From: Desulfuromonadaceae bacterium UBA6124
GTDB lineage: Bacteria; Desulfobacterota; Desulfuromonadia; Desulfuromonadales; Trichloromonadaceae
Assembly: GCA_002423365.1 (NCBI GenBank)
Contig: DIVU01000362.1
Coordinates: 1 to 12,385 of the forward strand
Length of the DNA stretch: 12,385 nt
Direction of reading: 5' to 3'
Below, one piece after another: positions 1-6,209 of the stretch. Within the stretch, counting starts at the first letter, position 1. Each line of letters starts with the position of its first letter. Made by a program: the position numbers and the translations under genes. Below the pieces are notes generated by a model that ran no database searches, had not been told where the DNA came from, and saw only the letters and a program-made list of their open reading frames with translations.

Positions 1-683
1 TCTCCACCGCCGCCCACGAACTGCAAACGCCGCTGGCCGCCATCATCGGTTTTTCCGAGCTGTTGATGAACCAGCGAGAGGATCTCACGCCCGAGCTGGA
101 ACAACAAAGCCTCGGCTACATCTACGACAAGGCCGACCTGCTTTCGAGGATCGTCGACGACCTGCTCGACATCAGCCGCATCGAGTCGGGGCGTCCGCTT
201 GAGCTCTTCGTCAGCGAGTGCGAACTCAATCCCCTCATCGAGCAGGTGATCAGGCCCTACGAAAATCGCCCCGGACCCCATCTGTTCAAGCTCCACCTGC
301 CCAAGGAATCCTGGTGGGTGCGGGTCGACCGGCGCAAGCTGGAGCAGATTCTCGACAACCTGCTCAGCAACGCCTACAAATATTCGCCGGAAGGCGGTCT
401 GATCCGCATGACGGTGCAGTGTTCGGATGATCGGCTCAAGGTATCCGTGGAGGACCAGGGGATCGGCATGACCCCCGAGCAGAGGAGCCGAATCTACGAC
501 AAGTTCTATCGGGGGGATGCCTCGAACACCTCGATTGGCGGCACCGGCCTGGGGATGAGTATCACCAAGCATTTCGTCGAGGCGCACGGGGGCCGGATCT
601 GGGTCGAAAGCGAGCCGGGGCTGGGAACCAAGGTCAGCTTCGAGTTGCCCATGCAGCCGCTGCCGGAAGCGGAGTACGATTAG
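1..683 (+). CDS. Sensor histidine kinase, C-terminal part (5' end outside window)
   Basis: This is the kinase core of a two-component sensor that autophosphorylates a histidine and passes the phosphate to a response regulator. The reading frame is open from base 3, so the start and the whole sensory part lie upstream. Landmarks appear in order. The H-box has its phosphoacceptor His at codon 15-17, in the motif HELQTPL. The N-box has Asn at 369-371 (DNLLSNAYKYSPEGG). The G1 box is DQGIGM, with its Asp at 453-455. Next come the F-box (IYDKFYRG) and the G2 box GTGLGM, starting at 540. All catalytic landmarks are present, so the enzyme should be active. One oddity is Gln in the H-box where Arg or Lys is usual. 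The gene ends at a TAG followed by a strong hairpin terminator, so it is the last gene of its transcript. The signal and partner regulator cannot be told from here. Confidence 0.95.
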   Translation, partial: STAAHELQTPLAAIIGFSELLMNQREDLTPELEQQSLGYIYDKADLLSRIVDDLLDISRIESGRPLELFVSECELNPLIEQVIRPYENRPGPHLFKLHLPKESWWVRVDRRKLEQILDNLLSNAYKYSPEGGLIRMTVQCSDDRLKVSVEDQGIGMTPEQRSRIYDKFYRGDASNTSIGGTGLGMSITKHFVEAHGGRIWVESEPGLGTKVSFELPMQPLPEAEYD

Positions 684-714
684 CCGGGGGGAAGGAAAGT
701 CGGCGGGAAGATAA

Positions 715-750
715 AAAAGGGATCGGCGCTGGGCCGATCCCTTTGTTTTT
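715..750. terminator. Bidirectional intrinsic terminator between the kinase gene and tRNA-fMet
   Basis: A perfect 12-bp stem (716-727 with 733-744) closes a 5-base loop. The plus strand continues with GTTTTT (745-750), and the minus strand continues with a T-run from the A-tract at 713-718. It can therefore end both the kinase transcript and the oppositely directed tRNA transcript. Confidence 0.9.
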
Positions 751-753
751 GAT

Positions 754-830
<77 letters not shown>

Positions 831-842
831 TCAAGAAAAAAC

Positions 843-871
843 ACTCTATGTTGTCGGCGCCCGCTTGTCAA
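843..871 (-). promoter_or_regulatory. Sigma70-type promoter of tRNA-fMet
   Basis: On the minus strand a perfect -35 TTGACA (866-871) is separated by exactly 17 bases from a TAGAGT -10 (843-848). The tRNA 5' end lies 13 bases further on, so transcription would start a few bases before the mature end. An A/T-rich stretch just upstream of the -35 (871-880) could act as an UP element. Confidence 0.8.
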
Positions 872-926
872 TAAAAAATTACCCGACTTGGGAGAAAATC
901 TTCGCGGTCGCCGGGGCGCGGCGCCC

Positions 927-955
927 TTGCCCCCCCAGGGCTTTTCCGGTATAAC
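927..955 (+). promoter_or_regulatory. Probable sigma70-type promoter of mnmH
   Basis: TTGCCC (927-932) and TATAAC (950-955) are separated by 17 bases. A transcript would begin near 962 and have a leader of about 60 bases before the mnmH ATG. The -10 is good and the -35 moderate. It points away from the tRNA promoter, so this gap is a divergent promoter region. Confidence 0.5.
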
Positions 956-1023
956 ACCCCCTGGGTTCGGCGGTGGGCGTCGTCCCGGCCCCGTCCTTGC
1001 CACCCACCTCATCAGGTTGAATC

Positions 1024-2079
1024 ATGTTCGAAGAGTTGACCGTTTCGCTGGAAAAAGCCCTCGCCCTGCGCGATCAGGGGGCGTTGCTGGTCGATACCCG
1101 GACGCCGGCGGAGTTTGCTGAAGGGAGCATCCCCGGCGCGGTTAACGTGCCGATTTTCACCGATGCCGAGCGGGTCGAGGTCGGCACCCTGTACAAGTGC
1201 CAGGGGCGTCAGGCGGCCCGGCGGCTTGGGGTGCGCCTGGTTTCGCCGAAGATTCCCGAGCTGATCGAACAGGTCGAGGTGGCCTGGGGAGCGGCCGGAC
1301 GGGTGCCGATCGTTGTCTTCTGCTGGCGCGGGGGGATGCGCAGCAAGGCCTTGACCTCCTTTCTCCAGTTGGCTGGACTGCCGGCGCGCCAGCTCATAGG
1401 CGGGCACAAGGCCTTCCGCGCCCTGGTGCGGGATTTCCTGGAGCGGGGGGAGTGGGGGCGGCTGCTGGTTCTGCGCGGCCTGACCGGGGTCGGCAAGACC
1501 CGGCTGTTGCTGGAGCTGGCGGCTGAAGGTTCCCCGGTCCTCGATCTGGAAGGGCTGGCCGGCCACCGGGGAAGCGCCTTCGGCGGTCTCGGGCTGGCGC
1601 CGCAGCCGACCCAGAAACAGTTCGAAGCCCTGCTCTGGGATGCCCTGCGCCGGATTCCGCCCGAGGGCTATGCCCTGGCCGAGGGGGAGAGCCGCCATAT
1701 CGGGCGCTTGATCCTCCCCCTGAAGGTCTACGAAGCCTTGCAGAAGGAGACCTCGCTGTGGGTCGAGGCTTCCCTCGACTATCGGGCGCGGGTGATTCTG
1801 GAGGATTACCCGGCCCGCGATGCCCTGCGCGATGCGTTTATCCCGCCGATCAAGGCCTTGCGCCAGCGGTTGGGCGGCGAAGTGGTGGAGCGCTTTCTCG
1901 GGTTGCTCGCCGCCGGGGAGTGGGAGGCGTTGGCGCGGGAACTGATGTTGCGCTATTACGATCCCCTCTACAGCCACACCCAGCCCGAGCGGCGGGTCGT
2001 GATCGCTATCGACGGGCCGGAAGGACCGGCACAGCTGCGCCAGGCCATCTCCGAGCTGCTGGCGCGGCCGCCGGCCTGA
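1024..2079 (+). CDS. mnmH: tRNA 2-selenouridine synthase (rhodanese/P-loop fusion)
   Basis: MnmH (also SelU or YbbB) replaces the sulfur of 2-thiouridine at wobble position 34 of Lys, Glu and Gln tRNAs with selenium. It uses selenophosphate made by SelD and passes through a geranylated intermediate. The 351-residue length fits the family (about 360 in E. coli). Residues 1-130 form a rhodanese domain whose active-site loop is C100-WRGGMRS, the signature of this family. A P-loop GLTGVGKT follows at 152-159, then the conserved GLAGHRGSAFG stretch and the PTQKQFE motif. The ATG at 1024 has only a weak AGG at 1014-1016 as ribosome binding site, but the rhodanese domain begins directly after it. 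The gene implies that the cell makes selenophosphate; selD is not in this window. A small cysteine-rich gene follows after 52 bases on the same strand, probably co-transcribed. Confidence 0.95.
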   Translation: MFEELTVSLEKALALRDQGALLVDTRTPAEFAEGSIPGAVNVPIFTDAERVEVGTLYKCQGRQAARRLGVRLVSPKIPELIEQVEVAWGAAGRVPIVVFCWRGGMRSKALTSFLQLAGLPARQLIGGHKAFRALVRDFLERGEWGRLLVLRGLTGVGKTRLLLELAAEGSPVLDLEGLAGHRGSAFGGLGLAPQPTQKQFEALLWDALRRIPPEGYALAEGESRHIGRLILPLKVYEALQKETSLWVEASLDYRARVILEDYPARDALRDAFIPPIKALRQRLGGEVVERFLGLLAAGEWEALARELMLRYYDPLYSHTQPERRVVIAIDGPEGPAQLRQAISELLARPPA

Positions 2080-2131
2080 CCGGGTGGCAGCGACTCTCCT
2101 TTGATTCCCACTCTTCCCCGCGAGGGCGCCG

Positions 2132-2335
2132 ATGGCCAAGAACATCCCGGAAGGGCGTAATAATTCCCTGTGCGACCGTTGTCTGCGTCCTTGCAAGCAG
2201 CCCGGGGGCGTCCTGCTGCTGGAATGTCCGCGCTTTCTCAAGCGTCCCTTCAAGGTTCCCATGCACCGTTTTGAGCAGCTGGATCTGTTTCGGGGGGATA
2301 AAGATAAGAATAAGGATCCCAACGGGAAAACCTAG
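2132..2335 (+). CDS. Small four-cysteine protein of unknown function
   Basis: I do not recognise this 67-residue product. It has four cysteines, at C14, C17, C21 and C32 (CxxC-x3-C-x10-C), enough to bind one zinc ion or an iron-sulfur cluster. A hydrophobic strand lies between the third and fourth cysteine, and the lysine- and aspartate-rich tail looks disordered. No signal peptide or membrane helix is seen, so it is probably cytoplasmic. A GAGGG at 2122-2126 precedes the ATG at suitable spacing. It lies 52 bases behind mnmH on the same strand, so co-transcription is likely. A link to tRNA or selenium metabolism rests only on this position. The TAG is followed by the gene-free leader of the next gene. 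A spurious frame is possible, but the cysteine spacing and the RBS argue for a real gene. Confidence 0.6.
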   Translation: MAKNIPEGRNNSLCDRCLRPCKQPGGVLLLECPRFLKRPFKVPMHRFEQLDLFRGDKDKNKDPNGKT

Positions 2336-2366
2336 CCGGTCACGCAAAAAAGGTCCGAGAAAAAGC

Positions 2367-2394
2367 TTGCCTTGCTGCTTTAATCCTGTATGAT
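2367..2394 (+). promoter_or_regulatory. Putative promoter of the DEAD-box helicase gene
   Basis: TTGCCT (2367-2372) is followed after 16 bases by a good -10, TATGAT (2389-2394). A start near 2401 would give a leader of about 345 bases before the helicase ATG, unusually long for a bacterial mRNA. Confidence 0.5.
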
Positions 2395-2745
2395 GTCCCG
2401 CTGGCAGTGCAACCCTTCGGCGGATTTTTCGCCCGGGGCGCGGGCGCTACGGCGCTTGCCCCACTCATCGATCCCTGACCCCCTCCGCTCTTCTTCCTCT
2501 GGAATCCGCGGCATTCAATCAGGTTGGCGACGATGTGAATGCCATCCGATGTCGCGGAAAAATGCCCCGGCGCGCCTTAAGTGCGCCCAACCCCGCGGGC
2601 CTCTCTTTTTTCCCCTCCATCGTTTTAAGTGTCGGCCGCTTGTCGCGGAGCATCGGTTGCTCCCCCGGCGGACACCTCTCTTTTGTTGGCCCCGGCCTGA
2701 CCCGCCCTTGTTGGCGTGCGTCCGCGCCCGGCCGAAGGAAATCGT
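2395..2745 (+). promoter_or_regulatory. Long structured 5' leader upstream of the helicase gene
   Basis: This gene-free stretch holds three candidate RNA structures. (1) 2527-2555: GCGAC+GATG pairs with CATC+GTCGC across a 4-base bulge. (2) 2569-2587: GGCGC pairs with GCGCC. A competing short GCCC/GGGC stem (2585-2600) shares bases with it and runs into CTCTCTTTTTT. (3) 2629-2675: GTGTC/GACAC, one G-G mismatch, GCCG/CGGC, and an apical hairpin GGAGCA/TGCTCC (2647-2663), followed by CTCTCTTTT. The same 10-mer, CCTCTCTTTT, follows structures 2 and 3 (2600-2609 and 2675-2684), giving two terminator-like or attenuator-like sites. No known riboswitch class is recognised, and open frames here lack convincing start signals. 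Confidence 0.4.
2734..2739 (+). promoter_or_regulatory. Ribosome binding site deciding the helicase start
   Basis: GAAGGA lies 6 bases before the ATG at 2746. The frame stays open upstream to a GTG at 2716, but that codon has no Shine-Dalgarno sequence. DEAD-box proteins of this type usually begin with an MSF-like start, as the ATG gives. Confidence 0.75.
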
Positions 2746-4086
2746 ATGTCTTTTGCAGAACTTAACCTGATTCCCGCCCTGCTCAAGGGGATCGAAGAAT
2801 GTGGCTACACCACTCCCACCCCGATCCAGGCCCGCGCCATCCCCGAAGCCCTGGCCGGCCGCGATCTGCTCGCCTCGGCCCAGACCGGCACCGGCAAGAC
2901 CGCGGCCTTTATGCTGCCGGCTCTGCAGCTGTTGTCCGAGCCCGTCGCCAAACGGCGCGGCGCCCCCCGGGTGCTGGTGCTGACCCCGACCCGCGAACTG
3001 GCCAACCAGATTCTCGAGGCGACCCGCACCTACGGCCGCCATCTGCGCACCCGTTACTCGCTGCTCCTCGGCGGCATGCCCTATCGTGAGCAGTTCAAGG
3101 CCCTGCAGGATTCCCCCGATCTGGTCGTGGGCACTCCCGGCCGGGTGGTCGATCACCTGCAACGGGGCTCCCTCGACCTCTCACGGCTGGAGATTCTGGT
3201 TCTCGACGAAGCCGACCGCATGCTCGACATGGGCTTCAAGGACGATCTGGAGAAGGTCATCGCCGGCGCGCCGAGCGGCCGTCAGACCCTCTTCTTCACC
3301 GCCACCCTCGACCGCGCCATGGCCGATCTGGCCGGACGCATGCTGCGCGAGCCGGTACGCATCGATATCGGCGGCCGGCAGATGACCCATGACGCCATCG
3401 AACAGCGCCTGCATGTCACCGACAACCGCCAGCACAAGGAGAAGATTCTCCAGCACCTGGTGGCCGATCAGGAGATCAATCAGGCGATCATCTTTTCCGC
3501 GACCAAACGCGACACCGACAGCCTGGCTCGGGATCTTTCCGCCCAGGGGCACCGGGTTGCCGCCCTGCACGGCGACATGAGTCAGCAAGCCCGCAACCGG
3601 ACCCTGCGCGATCTTCGCCAGGGGCGGATCAAGCTGCTGGTCGCCACCGACGTCGCCGCCCGCGGCATCGACGTGACCAGCATCAGCCACGTCATCAACT
3701 TCGATCTGCCGATGTTCGCCGAGGATTACGTTCACCGCATCGGCCGTACCGGTCGCGCCGGCGCCACGGGCACCGCCATCTCCATGGCCTCCGCCGCCGA
3801 GACCGCCGCGCTGCGGCGGATCGAGCGCTATATCGGCAAAAGCCTGCCGCAACTGGTGATTCCCGGGTTGGAGCCGACCCGGGGGCTGGATGTTCGTCCG
3901 GCCCGCACCGGCCGCGCCCCGTCCCGTTCCGGCGCCCCGCGCAAGCCCGGCGAGCGTGCGGCCCGCAGCCCGGAGCGCGCTAAGCGGGAATTCCCGACGA
4001 AGCAGCGCAGTGAACGGAGCGCGCCGATCATCGAGTATCGCAGCCGCCGTTCCGATCATCAGGGCGGCGTTTCAACCAGCCGCTGA
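2746..4086 (+). CDS. DEAD-box ATP-dependent RNA helicase (RhlE/SrmB-like)
   Basis: This enzyme unwinds short RNA duplexes with ATP. Relatives act in ribosome assembly, mRNA decay and cold adaptation. From the ATG at 2746 it has 446 residues and a complete motif set: Q motif (GYTTPTPIQ, 20-28), motif I AQTGTGKT (45-52), Ia PTRELANQ, Ib TPGR, DEAD (154-157), motif III FFTAT (183-187), motif V ATDVAARGID (300-309) and motif VI HRIGRTGRAG (330-339). The last 65 or so residues form a basic, Arg/Pro/Ser-rich, probably disordered tail of the kind that adds RNA affinity. Motif III reads TAT where SAT is usual, a conservative change unlikely to remove activity. The gene stands alone: a long leader precedes it and a strong terminator follows within 11 bases of the stop. 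Whether it is the RhlE or SrmB orthologue cannot be settled by reading. Confidence 0.95.
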   Translation: MSFAELNLIPALLKGIEECGYTTPTPIQARAIPEALAGRDLLASAQTGTGKTAAFMLPALQLLSEPVAKRRGAPRVLVLTPTRELANQILEATRTYGRHLRTRYSLLLGGMPYREQFKALQDSPDLVVGTPGRVVDHLQRGSLDLSRLEILVLDEADRMLDMGFKDDLEKVIAGAPSGRQTLFFTATLDRAMADLAGRMLREPVRIDIGGRQMTHDAIEQRLHVTDNRQHKEKILQHLVADQEINQAIIFSATKRDTDSLARDLSAQGHRVAALHGDMSQQARNRTLRDLRQGRIKLLVATDVAARGIDVTSISHVINFDLPMFAEDYVHRIGRTGRAGATGTAISMASAAETAALRRIERYIGKSLPQLVIPGLEPTRGLDVRPARTGRAPSRSGAPRKPGERAARSPERAKREFPTKQRSERSAPIIEYRSRRSDHQGGVSTSR

Positions 4087-4096
4087 GTCCAAACTG

Positions 4097-4127
4097 GCGG
4101 GGAGCTTAAGGCTCCCCGCTTTTTTTT
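4097..4127 (+). terminator. Intrinsic terminator of the helicase gene
   Basis: A 9-bp GC-rich stem (4097-4105 with 4111-4119) with a 5-base loop is followed at once by eight T (4120-4127). Confidence 0.95.
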
Positions 4128-4205
4128 CGTGATTTTTGATCCGGCTCAAGGTGTCGGGGGGCGCGTTCGCGGACGATGCCTGAAATCCATATCCTGGGAG
4201 GACTT

Positions 4206-4307
4206 ATGCCATCCAGTGAAACGATCGTCACCGCCCTGATCTGGGCCTTGTTTGCTGCCGGGGTTTTCTTTGGTCTGCGTGCCCGCCGCCGTCGCCGCAA
4301 GCGTTAG
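4206..4307 (+). CDS. 33-residue single-helix membrane protein
   Basis: This small gene encodes 33 residues with a clear membrane-protein pattern. A short polar N-terminus (MPSSET) is followed by one hydrophobic helix of about 18 residues (roughly 7-24). The C-terminus is very basic, with seven Arg and one Lys among the last ten residues. By the positive-inside rule the tail lies in the cytoplasm and the N-terminus outside. GGGAGGA (4196-4202) sits just before the ATG, at about the spacing seen for pckA. The gene is isolated between the helicase terminator and the pckA leader, 164 bases before pckA. No function is recognised. Single-helix proteins of this size often bind larger membrane complexes, but that is a general expectation and not shown here. 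Confidence 0.6.
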   Translation: MPSSETIVTALIWALFAAGVFFGLRARRRRRKR

Positions 4308-4332
4308 GCCGGGGTCGCCTTGGGCCGCGCAC

Positions 4333-4369
4333 GGAAGGGTTCGGGCGTGGCCGTCTTCGGACCCTTTCC
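4333..4369 (+). other. Hairpin between the 33-residue gene and pckA
   Basis: A stem of about 12 bp with one bulged T (4333-4344 with 4355-4369) lies behind the small membrane-protein gene. No T-run follows it, so it is a weak terminator candidate or a 3'-end stabilising structure. Confidence 0.3.
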
Positions 4370-4387
4370 CCAAAACCTGCATTTTTC

Positions 4388-4396
4388 TGCTATGCT
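4388..4396 (+). promoter_or_regulatory. Possible extended -10 promoter of pckA
   Basis: TGCTATGCT fits an extended -10 element (TGn plus a -10 hexamer), which can work without a good -35; none is seen at the right distance. Transcription would start near 4403, about 70 bases before the pckA ATG. Confidence 0.35.
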
Positions 4397-4471
4397 TCCA
4401 AAGTTAGGAATTTCCCATGATCATTCCCCGGTGGCAGCAGCCGGAAATCGTTACGGCACGAGGAGGTAAGC

Positions 4472-6073
4472 ATGAGCGGCGAAAAATTTGAAAGCAGTTT
4501 CGGCTTGGAAAATCACGGCATCCGCAACGTCAGCGGCGCCTATTGGAACCTTGCCACTCCGTCTCTGGTTGAAGAGGTGATCAAGCGGCGCGAGGGGCAT
4601 CTGTCGCACCTCGGTCCGCTGGTCGTCTCCACCGGTCATCACACCGGCCGCTCTCCCAATGACCGTTTCGTGGTGCGGCAGGGCGAGAGCGCCAAAAATA
4701 TCTGGTGGGGCAAGGTCAATAAAGAGTTTTCCCCGGAAAGCTTCGAGAGGCTCTACAGCAAGATGCTGGCCTTTCTCCAGGGTAAGGACATCTTTGTCCA
4801 GGACTGTCTTGCCGGAGCCGATCCCGCCTATCGCCTCAAGGTCCGGGTCATCACCACCCAGGCCTGGCACAGCCACTTCGCCCGCAACATGTTCGTTCAG
4901 GCACCCCGCCAGGAGCTGGCCGGCTTCGTTCCCGAGTTCACTGTCATCAACGCCCCGCGTTTCCACGCCGACCCCGAAGTGGACGGCACCCGCAGTGAAG
5001 CCTTCATTATCGTCAACTTCGAAAAGAAGGTCGTCATCATCGGCGGCACCTCCTATGCCGGCGAGATCAAGAAGAGCATCTTCTCGGTGCTCAACTATCT
5101 GCTGCCGCGCCAGGGGGTGCTCTCCATGCATTGCAGCGCCAATCTCGGCAAGGGCGGGGATGTGGCTCTCTTCTTCGGCCTGTCGGGGACCGGCAAGACC
5201 ACCCTCTCGGCCGACCCGGGGCGGGCGCTGATCGGCGACGACGAGCACGGTTGGTGTGATAACGGCATCTTCAACTTCGAGGGCGGTTGCTACGCCAAGG
5301 TGATCAAGCTCTCGGCCTCGGCCGAGCCGGAAATCTATGAAACGACAAGACGTTTCGGTACTGTGCTGGAGAACGTGGCGATGGATTATGCCACCCGGCG
5401 CATCGATCTCGACGACGACTCCCTGACCGAGAACACCCGCGCTTCCTATCCCCTGACCCACATCCCCAACATCGTGCGCGGCGGCATGGCCGGACATCCC
5501 GCCAACATCATCATGCTCACCGCCGACGCCTTCGGGGTCATGCCCCCCATCGCCCGTCTGACGCCGGAACAGGCCATGTACCACTTCATCTCCGGCTACA
5601 CCGCCAAGCTGGCCGGCACCGAGCGCGGCGTGACCGAACCGCAGCCGGCTTTTTCCTCCTGCTTTGGCGCGCCCTTCATGGCCTTGCACCCCTCGGTCTA
5701 TGGCAATCTGCTCAAGGACAAGATCCGCCGCCACCACGTTTCCTGCTGGCTGGTCAACACCGGCTGGACCGGCGGCCCCTATGGGGTCGGCTCACGGATG
5801 AAGATCCAGTACACCCGAGCGATGATCAACGCCGCCATCTCCGGCCGCCTGGTCGGGGTCGAGTACGAAACCGATCCGGTCTTCGGCCTGCATCTGCCCA
5901 AGTCCTGCCCCGACGTTCCCGCCGAAGTGCTCAACCCGCGCAACACTTGGGCCGACAAGGAGGCCTACGACCGCCAGGCGATCGATCTGGCCCGCGCCTT
6001 CCGCCGCAATTTCGTCGACTACGCCGACGCGGTCAGCGACAGCGTCTGCGCCGCCGGACCGCCGGCGGGGTAG
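4472..6073 (+). CDS. pckA: Phosphoenolpyruvate carboxykinase (ATP)
   Basis: PckA converts oxaloacetate and ATP to phosphoenolpyruvate, CO2 and ADP, the first committed step of gluconeogenesis, in the cytoplasm. The 533-residue length matches the ATP-type family (540 in E. coli). Visible landmarks are the substrate-binding TGHHTGRSPNDR (54-65, with R60), GGTSYAGEIKKS (191-202, with the substrate Tyr and metal/phosphate Lys), SMHCSAN (218-224, metal-ligand H220), the kinase P-loop GLSGTGKT (236-243), DDEHGW (256-261, with metal-binding Asp) and ENTRASYP (320-327). The P-loop and DEHGW arrangement marks the ATP-type rather than the GTP-type enzyme. The start has an excellent AGGAGGT (4461-4467) upstream. 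The gene is monocistronic by layout, with a strong terminator 15 bases after the stop. Organisms growing on acetate need this enzyme, which fits the suggested host but does not prove it. Confidence 0.98.
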   Translation: MSGEKFESSFGLENHGIRNVSGAYWNLATPSLVEEVIKRREGHLSHLGPLVVSTGHHTGRSPNDRFVVRQGESAKNIWWGKVNKEFSPESFERLYSKMLAFLQGKDIFVQDCLAGADPAYRLKVRVITTQAWHSHFARNMFVQAPRQELAGFVPEFTVINAPRFHADPEVDGTRSEAFIIVNFEKKVVIIGGTSYAGEIKKSIFSVLNYLLPRQGVLSMHCSANLGKGGDVALFFGLSGTGKTTLSADPGRALIGDDEHGWCDNGIFNFEGGCYAKVIKLSASAEPEIYETTRRFGTVLENVAMDYATRRIDLDDDSLTENTRASYPLTHIPNIVRGGMAGHPANIIMLTADAFGVMPPIARLTPEQAMYHFISGYTAKLAGTERGVTEPQPAFSSCFGAPFMALHPSVYGNLLKDKIRRHHVSCWLVNTGWTGGPYGVGSRMKIQYTRAMINAAISGRLVGVEYETDPVFGLHLPKSCPDVPAEVLNPRNTWADKEAYDRQAIDLARAFRRNFVDYADAVSDSVCAAGPPAG

Positions 6074-6088
6074 GATTTTTCGAACCTT

Positions 6089-6122
6089 GCAAAAAGGGTC
6101 GGCAGGCGCCGGCCCTTTTTGC
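6089..6122. terminator. Intrinsic terminator of pckA
   Basis: A 15-bp stem with one G-T pair (6089-6103 with 6108-6122) closes a 4-base loop. The A5 and T5 tracts lie inside the stem, so it resembles a terminator in both directions. It separates pckA from the CHASE2/CapC-like operon. Confidence 0.85.
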
Positions 6123-6209
6123 GTTAAGGACAACGTTCTGTGACTGGATTTTTTATGACCATTCGAGTAAGGTAAGAGAATTTTTACGTCTTGAGTTGCG
6201 GAGTGCTGT

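Noticed and set aside
1012..2322. A 436-codon open frame on the minus strand opposite mnmH and the small cysteine protein
   Set aside because: mnmH is certain from its motifs. The reverse translation is Arg/Gln/Pro-rich without domains.
2336..2365. A GGTCACGCA string resembling the start of a GEMM cyclic-dinucleotide riboswitch
   Set aside because: The second GEMM stem and the conserved partner bases do not follow. The string also lies upstream of the predicted promoter, so it would not be in the helicase leader.
2716..2745. An upstream GTG start extending the helicase by ten residues
   Set aside because: It has no ribosome binding site, whereas the ATG at 2746 has GAAGGA at proper spacing and gives the usual family N-terminus.
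2535..2765. A 76-codon frame in the helicase leader that runs past the helicase start
   Set aside because: It has no clear ribosome binding site or recognisable protein pattern. The RNA structures explain the region better, although a leader peptide cannot be excluded.
4451..5737. A 428-codon open frame on the minus strand opposite pckA
   Set aside because: It lies wholly opposite a certain gene. Its translation is low-complexity Gly/Ala/Val/His-rich without a recognisable domain, as expected opposite GC-rich coding DNA.
6123..6209. A possible promoter (TATGAC at 6154-6159) for the CHASE2 operon
   Set aside because: No acceptable -35 lies 16-18 bases upstream. The operon must have a promoter near here, but I cannot place it.
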